Origin: Azophilus sp965215035 | GTDB lineage: Bacteria; Pseudomonadota; Gammaproteobacteria; Pseudomonadales; Azotimanducaceae | Direction: 5' to 3' | Assembly: GCA_965215035.1 (NCBI GenBank) | Contig: OZ244040.1 | Coordinates: 1,488,001 to 1,552,000 of the forward strand | DNA length: 64,000 nucleotides | Shown: positions 44,105 to 52,561 of the stretch, one piece after another | Position numbering within the stretch: position 1 is the first letter of the stretch | How the letters are laid out: each line of letters begins with the position of its first letter | Translations under genes and position numbers: made by a program | Notes under the pieces: generated by a model | Told to the model about the DNA's origin: nothing | Database searches by the model: none | The model's input: only the letters and a program-made list of their open reading frames with translations

Positions 44105-44312
44105 GGGTGAAATCCGCCCGCTTGCCGGCGACGATGCTGCCGGTCTCCCGCTCCATGTGCAAAGCATAGGCCGCATCGATGGTCAGGTTGCGCAAGGCTG
44201 CCAAGACCCATAGTCGTTCCTCGGGTGCCATCGGCGTACCGTCGGCCGTGATTCGAGCATGCCATGCGACCTGTCCCTGGTGGTTGGCAAACCCTTGGAA
44301 GACCCTGATGAG
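44105..44312 (-). pseudogene. C-terminal amidohydrolase (YtcJ-like) remnant
   Basis: On the minus strand one frame reads IRVFQGFANHQGQVAWHARI, TADGTPMAPEERLWVLAALR, NLTIDAAYALHMERETGSIV and AGKRADFT. This is the C-terminal pattern of metal-dependent amidohydrolases ('eerlt...Al...T.naAya.h.e...GSI..GK.ADf.vl'). It has no start codon in frame beyond a TAG at 44315-44313 and loses similarity at about 44105 where the carotenoid oxygenase gene ends. It lies beside an intact amidohydrolase on the other strand. Confidence 0.65.
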
Positions 44313-46023
44313 CTATCGCAATCCCGCGGTGATCGCCACGATGGCGCTGCTCGCCGCCTGCACCGATGACGGGCGGGGGCCCGCCACACTGCAGCCCGCG
44401 GATATTATCTTTCTGGGCGGCAACATAGTCACCGTCGATGCCGCGCTGAGGGATGTCGAAGCGGTGGCCGTGCGCGGCGACGAGATCGTCGCGGTGGGTA
44501 GCGCGCCCGACGTTGTCGCGATGCGTGGCGAGGCCACACGGGTGGTGGTGCTTGGCGAGCGGGCGCTGGTGCCTGGCTTCATCGACGCACACGGCCACAT
44601 GTCCTTCGTGGCCCGGCTGATCGACTTCGTCAACCTGTCGTCGCCGCCGGTCGGGCCGGTCGAGAGCATGGACGACCTGATCGAGTTGTTGTCCGATAGT
44701 ATCGCGAAGTCCGGTGCGGCACCCGGCGATTGGGTATACGGCTACGGCTACGACGATTCGCTCATCGCCGAGCAACGTCACCCCACGCGAGCCGACCTTG
44801 ATCGCGTATCAACCGAGCACCCGATTGCCCTGATGCATGTGTCGGGCCACTTGGCGACCGTAAATTCAGCGGCGCTCAAAGCAAAAAACGTTGACGGTAC
44901 GAGCCAGGATCCTCCGGGCGGTGTCATACGGAGATGGCCGGGCACCCGGCAACCCAATGGCGTGATGGAGGAGACGGCGGCGTATCCGTTTGTCTTCGAA
45001 CAATTCGGCAAGGTGGCGCCGGAGCGCCTTGAGAGTCTCTTTCGCCAGTCTGCAGACCTGCACGCGAGCTATGGCATAACGACGGTACAGGATGGTGCTG
45101 CGAGCCTCGAAGACGTGCGTGTCTTTCGGGACGCCGCGGCGCGGCGGGCGTTCCCGGTGGACATCGTCGCGTTTCCAATGGCCAACCGTCTCGACGCCGA
45201 TAAGGTCGATTCGATTCGGGTAGACAGGAACTATGTCGGCGGCTTTCGCGTTGGCGGCATCAAGTTCGTGCTGGACGGCTCGCCTCAGGGCAGGACGGCG
45301 TATTTGACGAAGCCCTATAACGAAGGGCCGCCAGGCACCGACGAGCACTACGTTGCCTACCCCAGCTATCCCGCACAGGCGTACAACCAACGCGTGGCGC
45401 GGGCGATCCGCAAGGGCATACCGGTTCTCACCCACGCCAATGGCGATGCCGCCATCGATATGTTGATCGATGGCGTGGCGCGGGCGGTGGAGGGCATCGC
45501 CATGCCCGATCACCGCACCGTGATCATCCATGCGCAACTTACCCGGGAGGATCAGTTACACAGAATCAAGGCACTCGGGCTGGTGCCCTCCTACTACGCC
45601 GCGCATCCGTTTTTCTGGGGTGACTGGCATCGTCGAAGCTTCGGCGAGGAACGTGCGGCCTTTATCAGCCCGGTTGGCCGCTCGCTGGAACTCGGGATAC
45701 CCCTGACGGTACACAACGACGCCCCGGTGGTGCCGCCCGACATCATGCGTCTGCTGTGGATAACGGTCAATCGCAAGACCCGCAGCGGATTCGTGCTCGG
45801 CTCCGAACAGCGTGCAACCCCCCGGCAGGCATTGCACGCGGTAACGCTGGGTGCCGCCTACCAGTATTTCGAGGAAGACGCCAAGGGATCGATCACCCCC
45901 GGTAAGCGCGCCGATCTGGTCGTGCTCGACGCCAATCCCTTGACGGTTGACCCGGATGCCATCAAGGACATTGGGGTAGTCGAAACCTTTGCCGGGGGCC
46001 GATCGGTCTATCGCCGGCAATGA
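44308..46023 (+). CDS. Amidohydrolase family lipoprotein (YtcJ-like)
   Basis: A 571-residue exported metal-dependent hydrolase. ATG 44308 gives a lipoprotein signal with ALLAAC as lipobox. Then ADIIFLGGNIVTVD, VPGFIDAHGHMSF (metal HxH), GGIKFVLDGSPQGRTAYL, VLTHANGDAAIDMLIDG, VIIHAQLTREDQL, PLTVHNDAPVVPPD (metal Asp region) and a C-terminal KGSITPGKRADLVVLDANPL. This is the YtcJ/exoenzyme-regulator amidohydrolase type; substrates are largely unknown amides or imides. An upstream frame extension overlaps the antisense remnant and is not used. Confidence 0.82.
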   Translation: MSYRNPAVIATMALLAACTDDGRGPATLQPADIIFLGGNIVTVDAALRDVEAVAVRGDEIVAVGSAPDVVAMRGEATRVVVLGERALVPGFIDAHGHMSFVARLIDFVNLSSPPVGPVESMDDLIELLSDSIAKSGAAPGDWVYGYGYDDSLIAEQRHPTRADLDRVSTEHPIALMHVSGHLATVNSAALKAKNVDGTSQDPPGGVIRRWPGTRQPNGVMEETAAYPFVFEQFGKVAPERLESLFRQSADLHASYGITTVQDGAASLEDVRVFRDAAARRAFPVDIVAFPMANRLDADKVDSIRVDRNYVGGFRVGGIKFVLDGSPQGRTAYLTKPYNEGPPGTDEHYVAYPSYPAQAYNQRVARAIRKGIPVLTHANGDAAIDMLIDGVARAVEGIAMPDHRTVIIHAQLTREDQLHRIKALGLVPSYYAAHPFFWGDWHRRSFGEERAAFISPVGRSLELGIPLTVHNDAPVVPPDIMRLLWITVNRKTRSGFVLGSEQRATPRQALHAVTLGAAYQYFEEDAKGSITPGKRADLVVLDANPLTVDPDAIKDIGVVETFAGGRSVYRRQ

Positions 46024-46027
46024 AACG

Positions 46028-46058
46028 GGGCCGCCAATGCGCTACACGCCGGCGGCCC
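46028..46058 (+). terminator. GC-rich hairpin after the amidohydrolase gene
   Basis: GGGCCGCC (46028-46035), 15-base loop, GGCGGCCC (46051-46058), starting 5 bp after the stop codon. No T run follows, so the call is weak. Confidence 0.35.
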
Positions 46059-46310
46059 GCCGCAAGCGCCGATTTGCCCTGGCCCCGGAAGCGGGCGACC
46101 ACGAGCCCGGCGTATTTCCCCAGGGGTGATTGGCCACCCGCCGATGCCATCTAGGTGGCCTGTCGACCGGAGGGATGTGATAGTGATGCAACATTGTCCA
46201 TTGTTAGGAATCCGGGGAGGCTATGCCCCGGACCGACGGGGGCGCTTCGGCCCTCGATGCGCCGGCACGCGCCTGTAGGCCGTCCATGAAAGGAAACAGG
46301 AATTTGTTCC

Positions 46311-47531
46311 ATGCAAGCGAAAAAGATACTGATCGCCGGCGGCGGCATCGGCGGCCTGACGGCGGCGCTTTGCCTGGCCAGGGCCGGTCTCAGGGTGGCC
46401 GTCTTCGAGCGGGCGCCGGAATTTGGCGACTTAGGTGCCGGCATTCAACTGAGCCCCAACGGCTCGCGGGTGCTGCATCACCTTGGCTTGGCGCATGGGC
46501 TCGGGGAGCGCGCCTGCCTGCCCGAAGGCACCGAGTTTCGGGCGTGGAAAACGGGCAGGCTGATCAGCGCCGCGGCGCTCGGTGAAACCGCGCGCTCGGC
46601 CTATGGTTTTCCCTACTATCACATACACAGGGGCGATCTGCTCGCCCTGCTTGTTGCGGCTGCGCGGCGGTGCGCATCGATTGAGTTGCACACGGCGGCC
46701 CCGCTGGAAGACTTTGTTCAGGACGATGGGCGGGTGCGCGCTACCATTGGCGGCGCCCGCCATGAGGGACAGGCGCTGATTGGCGCGGATGGCGTTCACT
46801 CCAGGGTGCGCGTGGCGCTCTTTGGCGAAGGGGCCCCTACCTTCACGGGCAACATCGCCTGGCGGATTCTGGTGCCGGCCGAACGCCTGCCCAGGGGATT
46901 CCCGAGGCCAGTGGGTACCGTCTGGTGGGGACCGGGCGGCCATTTCGTATGCTATGGGGTACGGGGCGGGTCGCTGATCAACTGCGTGTGTGTCGTCGAG
47001 AAGGACGGCTGGACTGTGGAGTCCTGGACCGAGCGCGGCACCTATGATGAGTTGAAGAGCGATTTTGTCGGCTGGCACGGCGATGTTCAGGCGCTGCTCG
47101 ACAACAGCGACCGCGACTCCCTGTACAAATGGGCGCTCTACGACCGCGCGCCCATGCCCCACTGGGGAGACGGGGCGGTTACGCTTTTGGGGGACGCCTG
47201 TCATCCCACCCTGCCGTTCATGGCCCAGGGCGCGGCCATGGCGATAGAGGACGCGGCGGTGCTTGCGGACTGTCTGTCGGTGGGGGCGGACGTGGCGTCG
47301 GGTCTGAGGCGCTATGAGGGTCTCCGCCGGGAGCGCACCGCCCGCGTGCAGATCAGCTCGCGCCGCAATGCCAGGGTTTTCCATCTGCGCGGCTACAAGG
47401 CCTGGCTACGCAATCTGGTGGCTAAGCGGGCGGCGGGCCCTGTCATGCACAGCCTGTATAGCTACAACGCCTTGACGGCGGCTGGTCCACCACACCCGCG
47501 AGCGGACGGGGGGTGCCAACAAGGCATATGA
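46311..47531 (+). CDS. FAD-dependent aromatic monooxygenase (salicylate hydroxylase-like)
   Basis: A 406-residue group A flavin hydroxylase: KKILIAGGGIGGLTAALCLA (GxGxxG), LGAGIQLSPNGSRVLHHLGL, GADGVHSRVR (DG motif) and LLGDACHPTLPFMAQGAAMA (GD motif). The pattern is that of salicylate 1-hydroxylase and 3-hydroxybenzoate 6-hydroxylase, acting on aromatic acids with NAD(P)H. No aromatic ring-cleavage gene is directly adjacent, so the substrate is open. The last 20 residues are low complexity, and the gene ends close to repeat copy C. Confidence 0.82.
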   Translation: MQAKKILIAGGGIGGLTAALCLARAGLRVAVFERAPEFGDLGAGIQLSPNGSRVLHHLGLAHGLGERACLPEGTEFRAWKTGRLISAAALGETARSAYGFPYYHIHRGDLLALLVAAARRCASIELHTAAPLEDFVQDDGRVRATIGGARHEGQALIGADGVHSRVRVALFGEGAPTFTGNIAWRILVPAERLPRGFPRPVGTVWWGPGGHFVCYGVRGGSLINCVCVVEKDGWTVESWTERGTYDELKSDFVGWHGDVQALLDNSDRDSLYKWALYDRAPMPHWGDGAVTLLGDACHPTLPFMAQGAAMAIEDAAVLADCLSVGADVASGLRRYEGLRRERTARVQISSRRNARVFHLRGYKAWLRNLVAKRAAGPVMHSLYSYNALTAAGPPHPRADGGCQQGI

Positions 47532-47551
47532 CCGGGTTTGCGCAGGGAATG

Positions 47552-47782
47552 GTAGTGATCGGGTGACGAACCCCGACATGTGGTGGTTATGCAGGACCAT
47601 CCCAAAAAACTCGCTCCCGAGATAAAATTTCAGAAAATTCATTAGATTCCGAAAAATTTTCGTAAACCATCTGTATCGGGCTTTGCCGAGGGCTAGTAGA
47701 CGACTTTGGGATGGCCCTGGGTGGTTATGCGACTTGCGGGGCTCGGCATGTAGTGGTTTGTCAACGTGTCTTTATCGGTTCC
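47552..47782. repeat. Family 2 element, copy C, split by a MITE-like insertion
   Basis: The left part TAGTGATCGGGTGACGAACC (from 47553) and the right part from GACTTGCGGGG (47731) to TTTATCGGTTCC match copy B at 32892-32984. Removing 47593-47719 and one copy of the 11-bp target duplication restores a 93-bp element, the same length as copy B. Confidence 0.75.
47593..47719. mobile_element. MITE-like element (family 1), copy 2
   Basis: About 127 bp bounded by AGGACCATCCCAAAA and CTTTGGGATGGCCCTG, the inverse orientation of 23841-23997. Directly flanked by GGTGGTTATGC at 47582-47592 and 47720-47730, an exact 11-bp target-site duplication. No protein-coding capacity, so it must be moved in trans. 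Confidence 0.85.
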
Positions 47783-47919
47783 TTTGCGCAGGGCGCTCGG
47801 GCCGCCGTGGCTGTACGAAAAGCGGGGGCATTAGGTTAGTCTGTGGTCTTTGGGGCCAGTGCGGGGAACCATTCCCATGACAGCGTTGAAACCGGGGCTC
47901 AGCTTAAGGAGTGCGGTGT

Positions 47920-48036
47920 GTGCGGCGACGGCTGCGGTCCGCCCGGGTGCCGAAGGCGATTCAGTTCGCCGCTGAATTGCCGTACAACGAGACCGGCAAG
48001 CTGTTGCGCCGAGACATCAGGCATTGGTTTGTATGA
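47920..48036 (+). pseudogene. C-terminal remnant of an AMP-dependent acyl-CoA synthetase
   Basis: The frame ending in TGA at 48034-48036 reads RLRSARVPKAIQFAAELPYN and ETGKLLRRDIRHWFV. This is the end of ANL-family ligases ('lr.~.~p~~i.fv~elP.n.tGKilRreLR') and retains the catalytic Lys of the PTGK motif. Everything upstream is missing. It precedes the CoA-transferase gene by 55 bp. Confidence 0.65.
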
Positions 48037-48091
48037 GACCCACGTGTAACCGCGATAGCCGTGTGGCGTTCCGGTATCTGGCTTCTACTTC

Positions 48092-49723
48092 GTGAATACC
48101 CCGCGCGCGACGCCCATTGGCGAGCAACCGGTTGACGCCGGGAGCGCCGACTCCGCCGCACCCACCCCGCCACCCCTAGCCGCCAGTCTAGATGCCGTTT
48201 TGGCCGACTTCGCGACCCTGCCGGGCGCTGAACCCATCGCCAAGTTCAACGGTGCCCAGCTACTCTTGGAACGGATACTCTGTAGCGGTGCTAGGTGGCG
48301 GGACGGTTGTTCGCCGAGCGGTGCCTGCCGGTTCCTGGCCACCGCCGATGGTGCGCTGGCGGTCAACCTGCCCCGGCATTCGGATTGGGAACTGCTGCCG
48401 GCTTGGCTGGAGACCCACAGCCATCTTGTCTGGACTTGGCCTCGGCTGGCCGGGGCGCTGCGCGGCCGCGCTACGCAATCGCTTCTGGAACGGGCCCGCC
48501 TGCTCGGCCTTGCGGTCGCGGCGACCGGCAACACCCGGCACGGCTACCCGCATCGGGACATCCACCATCCCTATATGCATCCCTCTATGGGACACCCACT
48601 GCCCTCTATGGAGCACCCACCGTCGGAAAGGGCTCACCCTCTCTTGCAAAAGGAACCGGAAAGGCCCTTTGTGGGACACCCACCGCCCTCTATGGGGCAC
48701 CTTGCGTCGGAAAAGGCGTCGGAAAAGGAACACCCGCCCTTTATGGGGCACCCTCCATCGGAAAAGGGACACCCGGAAAAGGGACACCCACCCAGGACGT
48801 CAAAGGGACACCGACATGAGACGGCAAAGGGACACCGACATGAGACGGCAAAGGGACACCCACCTAGGCAACAAGGGGACTCCCGCCGCTCGATGAGGGA
48901 ACGCCCGCCGTTTGTTGTCGATGGCGACCCGCTTGACGTTTGCGGCGATTTGCGGTGCGGGCCGCGCCCGCCGCTAGTGGTGGATCTCTCCGCGCTCTGG
49001 GCGGGGCCCTTGTGCGGCAACCTGCTGTGGTTGTGCGGTGCCCGGGTTGTCAAGGTTGAATCGGTGGACCGACCCGATGGCACCCGCTTCGGCAACGCGG
49101 ACTTCTATGGGCTCCTAAACCAGGGCAAGCGCAGCCTGGCCCTCGACCTGGAGCGGCGGGAAGGACGCGCCGCGCTGTACCGTCTGCTGGAGCGGGCCGA
49201 CATCGTCATCGAATCGTCCCGCCCTAGGGCGCTTCGACAACTCGGCGTCGAAGCCGGGGAATGGGTAGGGCGTGCGGCGGGCCGAACCTGGATCAGCATC
49301 ACCGGCTACGGCCGCAGTGGTGCCGCCGCCAACTGGGTTGCCTTCGGTGACGATGCCGGGGTTGCGGCGGGCCTCGGCGATCTGATGCGCGCCGCGGTTG
49401 GAACCTTGCAGTTCGCCGGCGACGCCATCGCCGACCCGCTCACCGGGGTGCAGGCCGCACGGGCCGCTTGGCTGAGCTGGCTTTCCGGCGGCAGCCGCCT
49501 TATTTCCCTGTCGCTCGCCGATGTGGCCGCCCGCATGCTGGTTTGCGAGGTCGATGAATTGGGCGGAGAGGGCCGGTTAGCCCAATCGGTTCGCCATTGG
49601 TGGCGGGCGACTCGGTGTGGCGGGGCCACCGCGGGTATTGCCAGGCGCACCACCTGCGCGCCGGTATCTAGTCTGGGTGCCGATACGGAGGCATTGTTGA
49701 GGGAATTGAGCACCCCACGCTAG
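48092..49723 (+). CDS. Class III CoA-transferase (CaiB/BaiF-like) with His-rich repeat insert
   Basis: A 543-residue protein. The C-terminal half has family III elements: VVDLSALWAGPLCGNLLWLC, GARVVKVESVDRPDGTR, NQGKRSLALDLERREGRAAL, and ADIVIESSRPRALRQLGV. The first 145 residues resemble the N-terminal domain of long CoA-transferases (LATADGALAVNLPR). Between them, residues about 148-270, is an in-frame Gly-His-Pro/Ser-Glu-Lys repeat absent from the family. The enzyme would move CoA between acyl groups, perhaps of a sterol or aromatic acid. A start at CTG or GTG nearby cannot be excluded; GTG 48092 is used. Activity with the insert is uncertain. Confidence 0.7.
   Translation: MNTPRATPIGEQPVDAGSADSAAPTPPPLAASLDAVLADFATLPGAEPIAKFNGAQLLLERILCSGARWRDGCSPSGACRFLATADGALAVNLPRHSDWELLPAWLETHSHLVWTWPRLAGALRGRATQSLLERARLLGLAVAATGNTRHGYPHRDIHHPYMHPSMGHPLPSMEHPPSERAHPLLQKEPERPFVGHPPPSMGHLASEKASEKEHPPFMGHPPSEKGHPEKGHPPRTSKGHRHETAKGHRHETAKGHPPRQQGDSRRSMRERPPFVVDGDPLDVCGDLRCGPRPPLVVDLSALWAGPLCGNLLWLCGARVVKVESVDRPDGTRFGNADFYGLLNQGKRSLALDLERREGRAALYRLLERADIVIESSRPRALRQLGVEAGEWVGRAAGRTWISITGYGRSGAAANWVAFGDDAGVAAGLGDLMRAAVGTLQFAGDAIADPLTGVQAARAAWLSWLSGGSRLISLSLADVAARMLVCEVDELGGEGRLAQSVRHWWRATRCGGATAGIARRTTCAPVSSLGADTEALLRELSTPR
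48586..48880. repeat. Degenerate GGGACACCC-type repeat inside the CoA-transferase gene
   Basis: Many irregular units of the form TATGGGGCACCC and GGAAAAGGGACACCC, coding for GHPP and SEKGHP runs. It includes an exact 24-bp tandem duplication (48805-48828 and 48829-48852, starting GGGACACCGACATGAGACGG). The frame is kept throughout. The encoded segment has a very high His content. Confidence 0.9.
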
Positions 49724-49739
49724 TTGCGGGGACGGGGAT

Positions 49740-50008
49740 TCAACGATAGCTTCTTAGCACGTAGCCCTTTTCGACCATGCGGCTACGATAAGCCTCGAAA
49801 GAGGGCGATTCGTGGCGCATCGGCGCGGATTTATCGGCACCGGTAAGGTTTTCGCATACTCCGTTGTCAATCCTGTAGTCGCGTTTGGTTTTGGACTCGT
49901 CGGCTTGCCAATAATGGGTGGTTAGTCCATGGAAGCTAGATGTACAAGCAGAGAATTGAACAGAAAAAATTAATAAAACCAGAAGTTGAAAAATTTCTGC
50001 TTATTCAT
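49740..50008 (-). pseudogene. Small lipoprotein gene with a one-base frameshift in an A/T run
   Basis: ATG 50008 follows AGAGGTAAG and opens MNKQKFFNFW, which stops quickly. Shifting by one base at the homopolymer 49989-49993 (five A on the plus strand) gives FQLLVLLIFSVQFSACTSSF, a lipoprotein signal with lipobox FSAC, then THYWQADESKTKRDYRID, NGVCENLTGADKSAPMRHES and PSFEAYRSRMVEKGYVLRSY R, ending in TGA at 49742-49740. With six bases in the run it would be an intact 89-residue lipoprotein of unknown function. The region is AT-rich compared with its neighbours. It may be a true pseudogene or a base-call error. Confidence 0.6.
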
Positions 50009-50276
50009 TCTTACCTCTGGTTGTCTGCGGGTAATAGGAATTCAATTCCTACGGAATAACGTACCTATTTATCTGTACGCATGCAAATGAAAGGAACCTA
50101 TGTAGATTGATTGACAAGTTACCACATGTTGGGTTTCGCGGGCTGCATAACCACTTCCTGTCGTGGTCTGTCGCTGTTCGACGACGAGGATCCCCAAGGC
50201 ACAGCCCGCAGCTCCGTTGTTGACCGGGCGCAAGGTTCGCCCTCGGCGGTCAACAAGGCGCACCGCAAACGGACCG

Positions 50277-50423
50277 CTGGAGCATAGCTTCCGTGCACTG
50301 CTGGACGACCTGGCCGCCGTTACCCGCAACCGGGCGGTGGTTCGGTTGCGGAAGGTGGTGCCGTTCGACACCCGCCGCAATGCTGTCCCGTTGTTCTGCG
50401 GGGAGCTTGCGCGATGTCACTAA
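50277..50423 (+). pseudogene. Possible transposase C-terminal remnant (IS1634/IS4-like)
   Basis: The frame contains LEHSFRALLDDLAAVTRNRA, which resembles the C-terminal 'tf..LL.dLatltrN' region of IS1634/IS4-type transposases. No DDE residues or upstream domain can be traced and there is no start codon, so only a scar is claimed. Direct repeats follow immediately. Confidence 0.35.
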
Positions 50424-50460
50424 ATTGTCACTGTCCAGTCACCAAATCGTCACTGTCCAT
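50417..50460. repeat. 22-bp direct repeat pair
   Basis: TCACTAAATTGTCACTGTCCAG (split as TCACTAAATTG and TCACTGTCCAG) at 50417-50438 is followed directly by TCACCAAATCG/TCACTGTCCAT at 50439-50460, 19 of 22 bases alike. Such doubled ends are seen at termini of some insertion sequences such as IS21-like elements; here no transposase is attached. Confidence 0.7.
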
Positions 50461-50669
50461 CGATATGTTAGCCACACTTTTCGGACCGGGCTGGCTGTGC
50501 GGCAAAGCGCTGGTCATGCCGGTTTGGCATCGTCGTGCTGAGGCGTGGGGCAACGCCTAGGGGCGCGCCCGGCGGTTGCTTCTCCCGGTAGCGAGACCTC
50601 GTCCGACAAAGCGATGTTGAACGCGCCGCCTCCGGGGCGTTCTAGGAAGAACACTTTAGTGGGGAACTG

Positions 50670-52268
50670 ATGATGAACCTTCGAGAGGGTAATCTCCCGA
50701 TTGTAGCGCTGGCTCTGATTGTCGCGGTGTCCGGGGGCTGCAGTGGCGGCGACGTCAACATATCGGCCGACAACAACTCCAGCGTCACGGACAACTCGAT
50801 GACGACGACGTCTGGCGGTGGCAACAACCCCTGTGCGAGCTATAACAACGCTGACTCGGGGGCGGAGATCCAGGGCACGTTTGACGGCCAGAACTGTGTC
50901 TACGATTCGAACTTCGTCGGTATCAACAACCCACTGATGGTTGATCTCTCCATCCCATTCATATCCGGGGTGCACATCTTCGAGGATACGCTCGCGGTAG
51001 GTGAGGACACAGACGGAACAACGCCACCTCCCGGCAAGGGCGAAGGCCCGAGTCTGACCATCGCTGCCGGCAACACCCTGGCATGGACGAACGCCGGCGA
51101 TTACCTGTTGATCAACCGCGGTTCACACATCAACGCCAACGGCTCGCCCACCGCGCCGATCACGTTCACCGGCTTCACCGATGCCGTAACGGGCACGGCC
51201 GGCGCCGAAGACGTACAGCTTTGGGGTGGTGTCGTCATCAACGGCCGCGGCTTGACCAACAAGTGCAGCGATGATCAACGCGCGAACAACGAGTGCAATG
51301 TCCTTGCGGAAGGCAAGCCGTCGCACTACGGAGGTAACGACAACCAGGACAGCTCCGGCACCCTACGCTATGTCGTAGTCAAGCACACCGGTTTCGAGGC
51401 GGCACCGGGCGACGAGCTGAACGGCGTGAGCTTCAATGCGGTTGGCTCCGAAACCCTGGTGGAGAACTTGCAGGCATACAGTACGTTCGACGACGGAATC
51501 GAATTTTTCGGCGGTGCGGTCCATGTCAAGAACTATGTGGCCCTCTATGTGCGGGACGACTCCATCGACTATGACCAGGGATGGACGGGGGGCATCGACC
51601 ACGCACTGGTCATTCACTCGATGAGCGATGGGAATCGCTGCATCGAGGGCGACAGCCTGAGTGCCACCGATGCGGGCGATCCGGTAACCAACGTCTATGT
51701 GAACAATCTCACCTGCATAAACTCCGGGTCCGACGAGGTGCCCGACGGCACCGGCACGCACGGCGACTCGGAAGGCATCGTTAACCGGGAAGGCGCCCGC
51801 ACCCAACTCCGCAACAGCATCGTTTTCGACGGCTATGCACGCACCAAGCTCTCGTTGGGCGGTAATGAATGCTTCGAGCTCGATGATGCAAACACGCGCG
51901 ACGCGGCACAAGCCGGAGAAGCGTCGGTCTCGGGTACGGTCATTGCCTGTGGGGAAGCCACCAAGGATGACCTGATGAACGGCGACTCCATTGCGGAGTG
52001 GATCACAAATGCTGCCAAGTACCCGAACAACGTGGGTAACCTAATCATCACGGCGAGCGACAGCCCGAGCCTTTCGTTACTCGGCGGAAGGCGGCCATTT
52101 TACACAGCGGGTAATCTGACCGATGCGGACGGCGCTCCCTTGGGCGTGGTACTGGCCGACACCGACGGCGACGGTGACACCGACGACGAGAGTCTTGGTG
52201 CGGTTTCGGCCGAAGATGACTGGACGGCCAACTGGACCGTCGGTCTCGACTCATTGTGGATCGACTGA
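50670..52268 (+). CDS. Large secreted lipoprotein paired with a TonB receptor
   Basis: A 532-residue protein with a lipoprotein signal (ALIVAVSGGC), then a Ser/Asn/Thr-rich linker, and a body rich in Gly, Asp and Asn with right-handed parallel-beta-helix-like strands (APITFTGFTDAV, LWGGVVINGRGL, LRYVVVKHTGFEA, TLVENLQAYSTFDDGIEFFG). Near the C-terminus DTDGDGDTDD looks like a calcium-binding type III repeat. No enzyme motif was recognised. It is 293 bp upstream of a TonB-dependent receptor on the same strand; a substrate-capturing surface lipoprotein is a reasonable guess. It has a ribosome site (GGGGAAC) before ATG 50670. Confidence 0.75.
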   Translation: MMNLREGNLPIVALALIVAVSGGCSGGDVNISADNNSSVTDNSMTTTSGGGNNPCASYNNADSGAEIQGTFDGQNCVYDSNFVGINNPLMVDLSIPFISGVHIFEDTLAVGEDTDGTTPPPGKGEGPSLTIAAGNTLAWTNAGDYLLINRGSHINANGSPTAPITFTGFTDAVTGTAGAEDVQLWGGVVINGRGLTNKCSDDQRANNECNVLAEGKPSHYGGNDNQDSSGTLRYVVVKHTGFEAAPGDELNGVSFNAVGSETLVENLQAYSTFDDGIEFFGGAVHVKNYVALYVRDDSIDYDQGWTGGIDHALVIHSMSDGNRCIEGDSLSATDAGDPVTNVYVNNLTCINSGSDEVPDGTGTHGDSEGIVNREGARTQLRNSIVFDGYARTKLSLGGNECFELDDANTRDAAQAGEASVSGTVIACGEATKDDLMNGDSIAEWITNAAKYPNNVGNLIITASDSPSLSLLGGRRPFYTAGNLTDADGAPLGVVLADTDGDGDTDDESLGAVSAEDDWTANWTVGLDSLWID

Positions 52269-52561
52269 AGAGGCACTCTCCGAGGCAGTCGGACAAGTCG
52301 GACAAAATAGGTGCCCGATAGCGGGGCGTTGGTCGGGCTTCGGGCTACGGAACGGGTAATGCCACGGCGACCTAGGGAAGCTCTGAACCAGTCCATCTCA
52401 GCCTCGTTCAGAGTCGCAACCTAATAACGCGATTGTTACTTTACCAGCAAAATTAAATACATATCGTATCCGATTTGCGCCACACATCCTTGGGCGGCGG
52501 GAACCTCCGGCTTAATCAGCGGTTTCCTAGGGGTATTGGGCAACAAACGAGAGGGAAGAAT
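52269..52561. other. Intergenic region with inverted repeat and AT-rich promoter zone
   Basis: It contains CTCTGAAC (52381-52388) and its inverse GTTCAGAG (52406-52413), then an AT-rich zone 52420-52465 where TTGTTA (52433-52438) could be a -35 box for the receptor gene. The segment AGGGAAGCTCTGA at 52374-52386 resembles AGGGAAGCTCCGA at 63346-63358. No coding frame was seen. Confidence 0.45.

Noticed and set aside
44179..44307. Upstream extension of the amidohydrolase gene
   Set aside because: It overlaps the antisense remnant and would bury the lipoprotein signal in the interior of the protein.
48586..48880. CRISPR or intergenic repeat
   Set aside because: The repeat is coding, irregular, without unique spacers, and inside one open frame.
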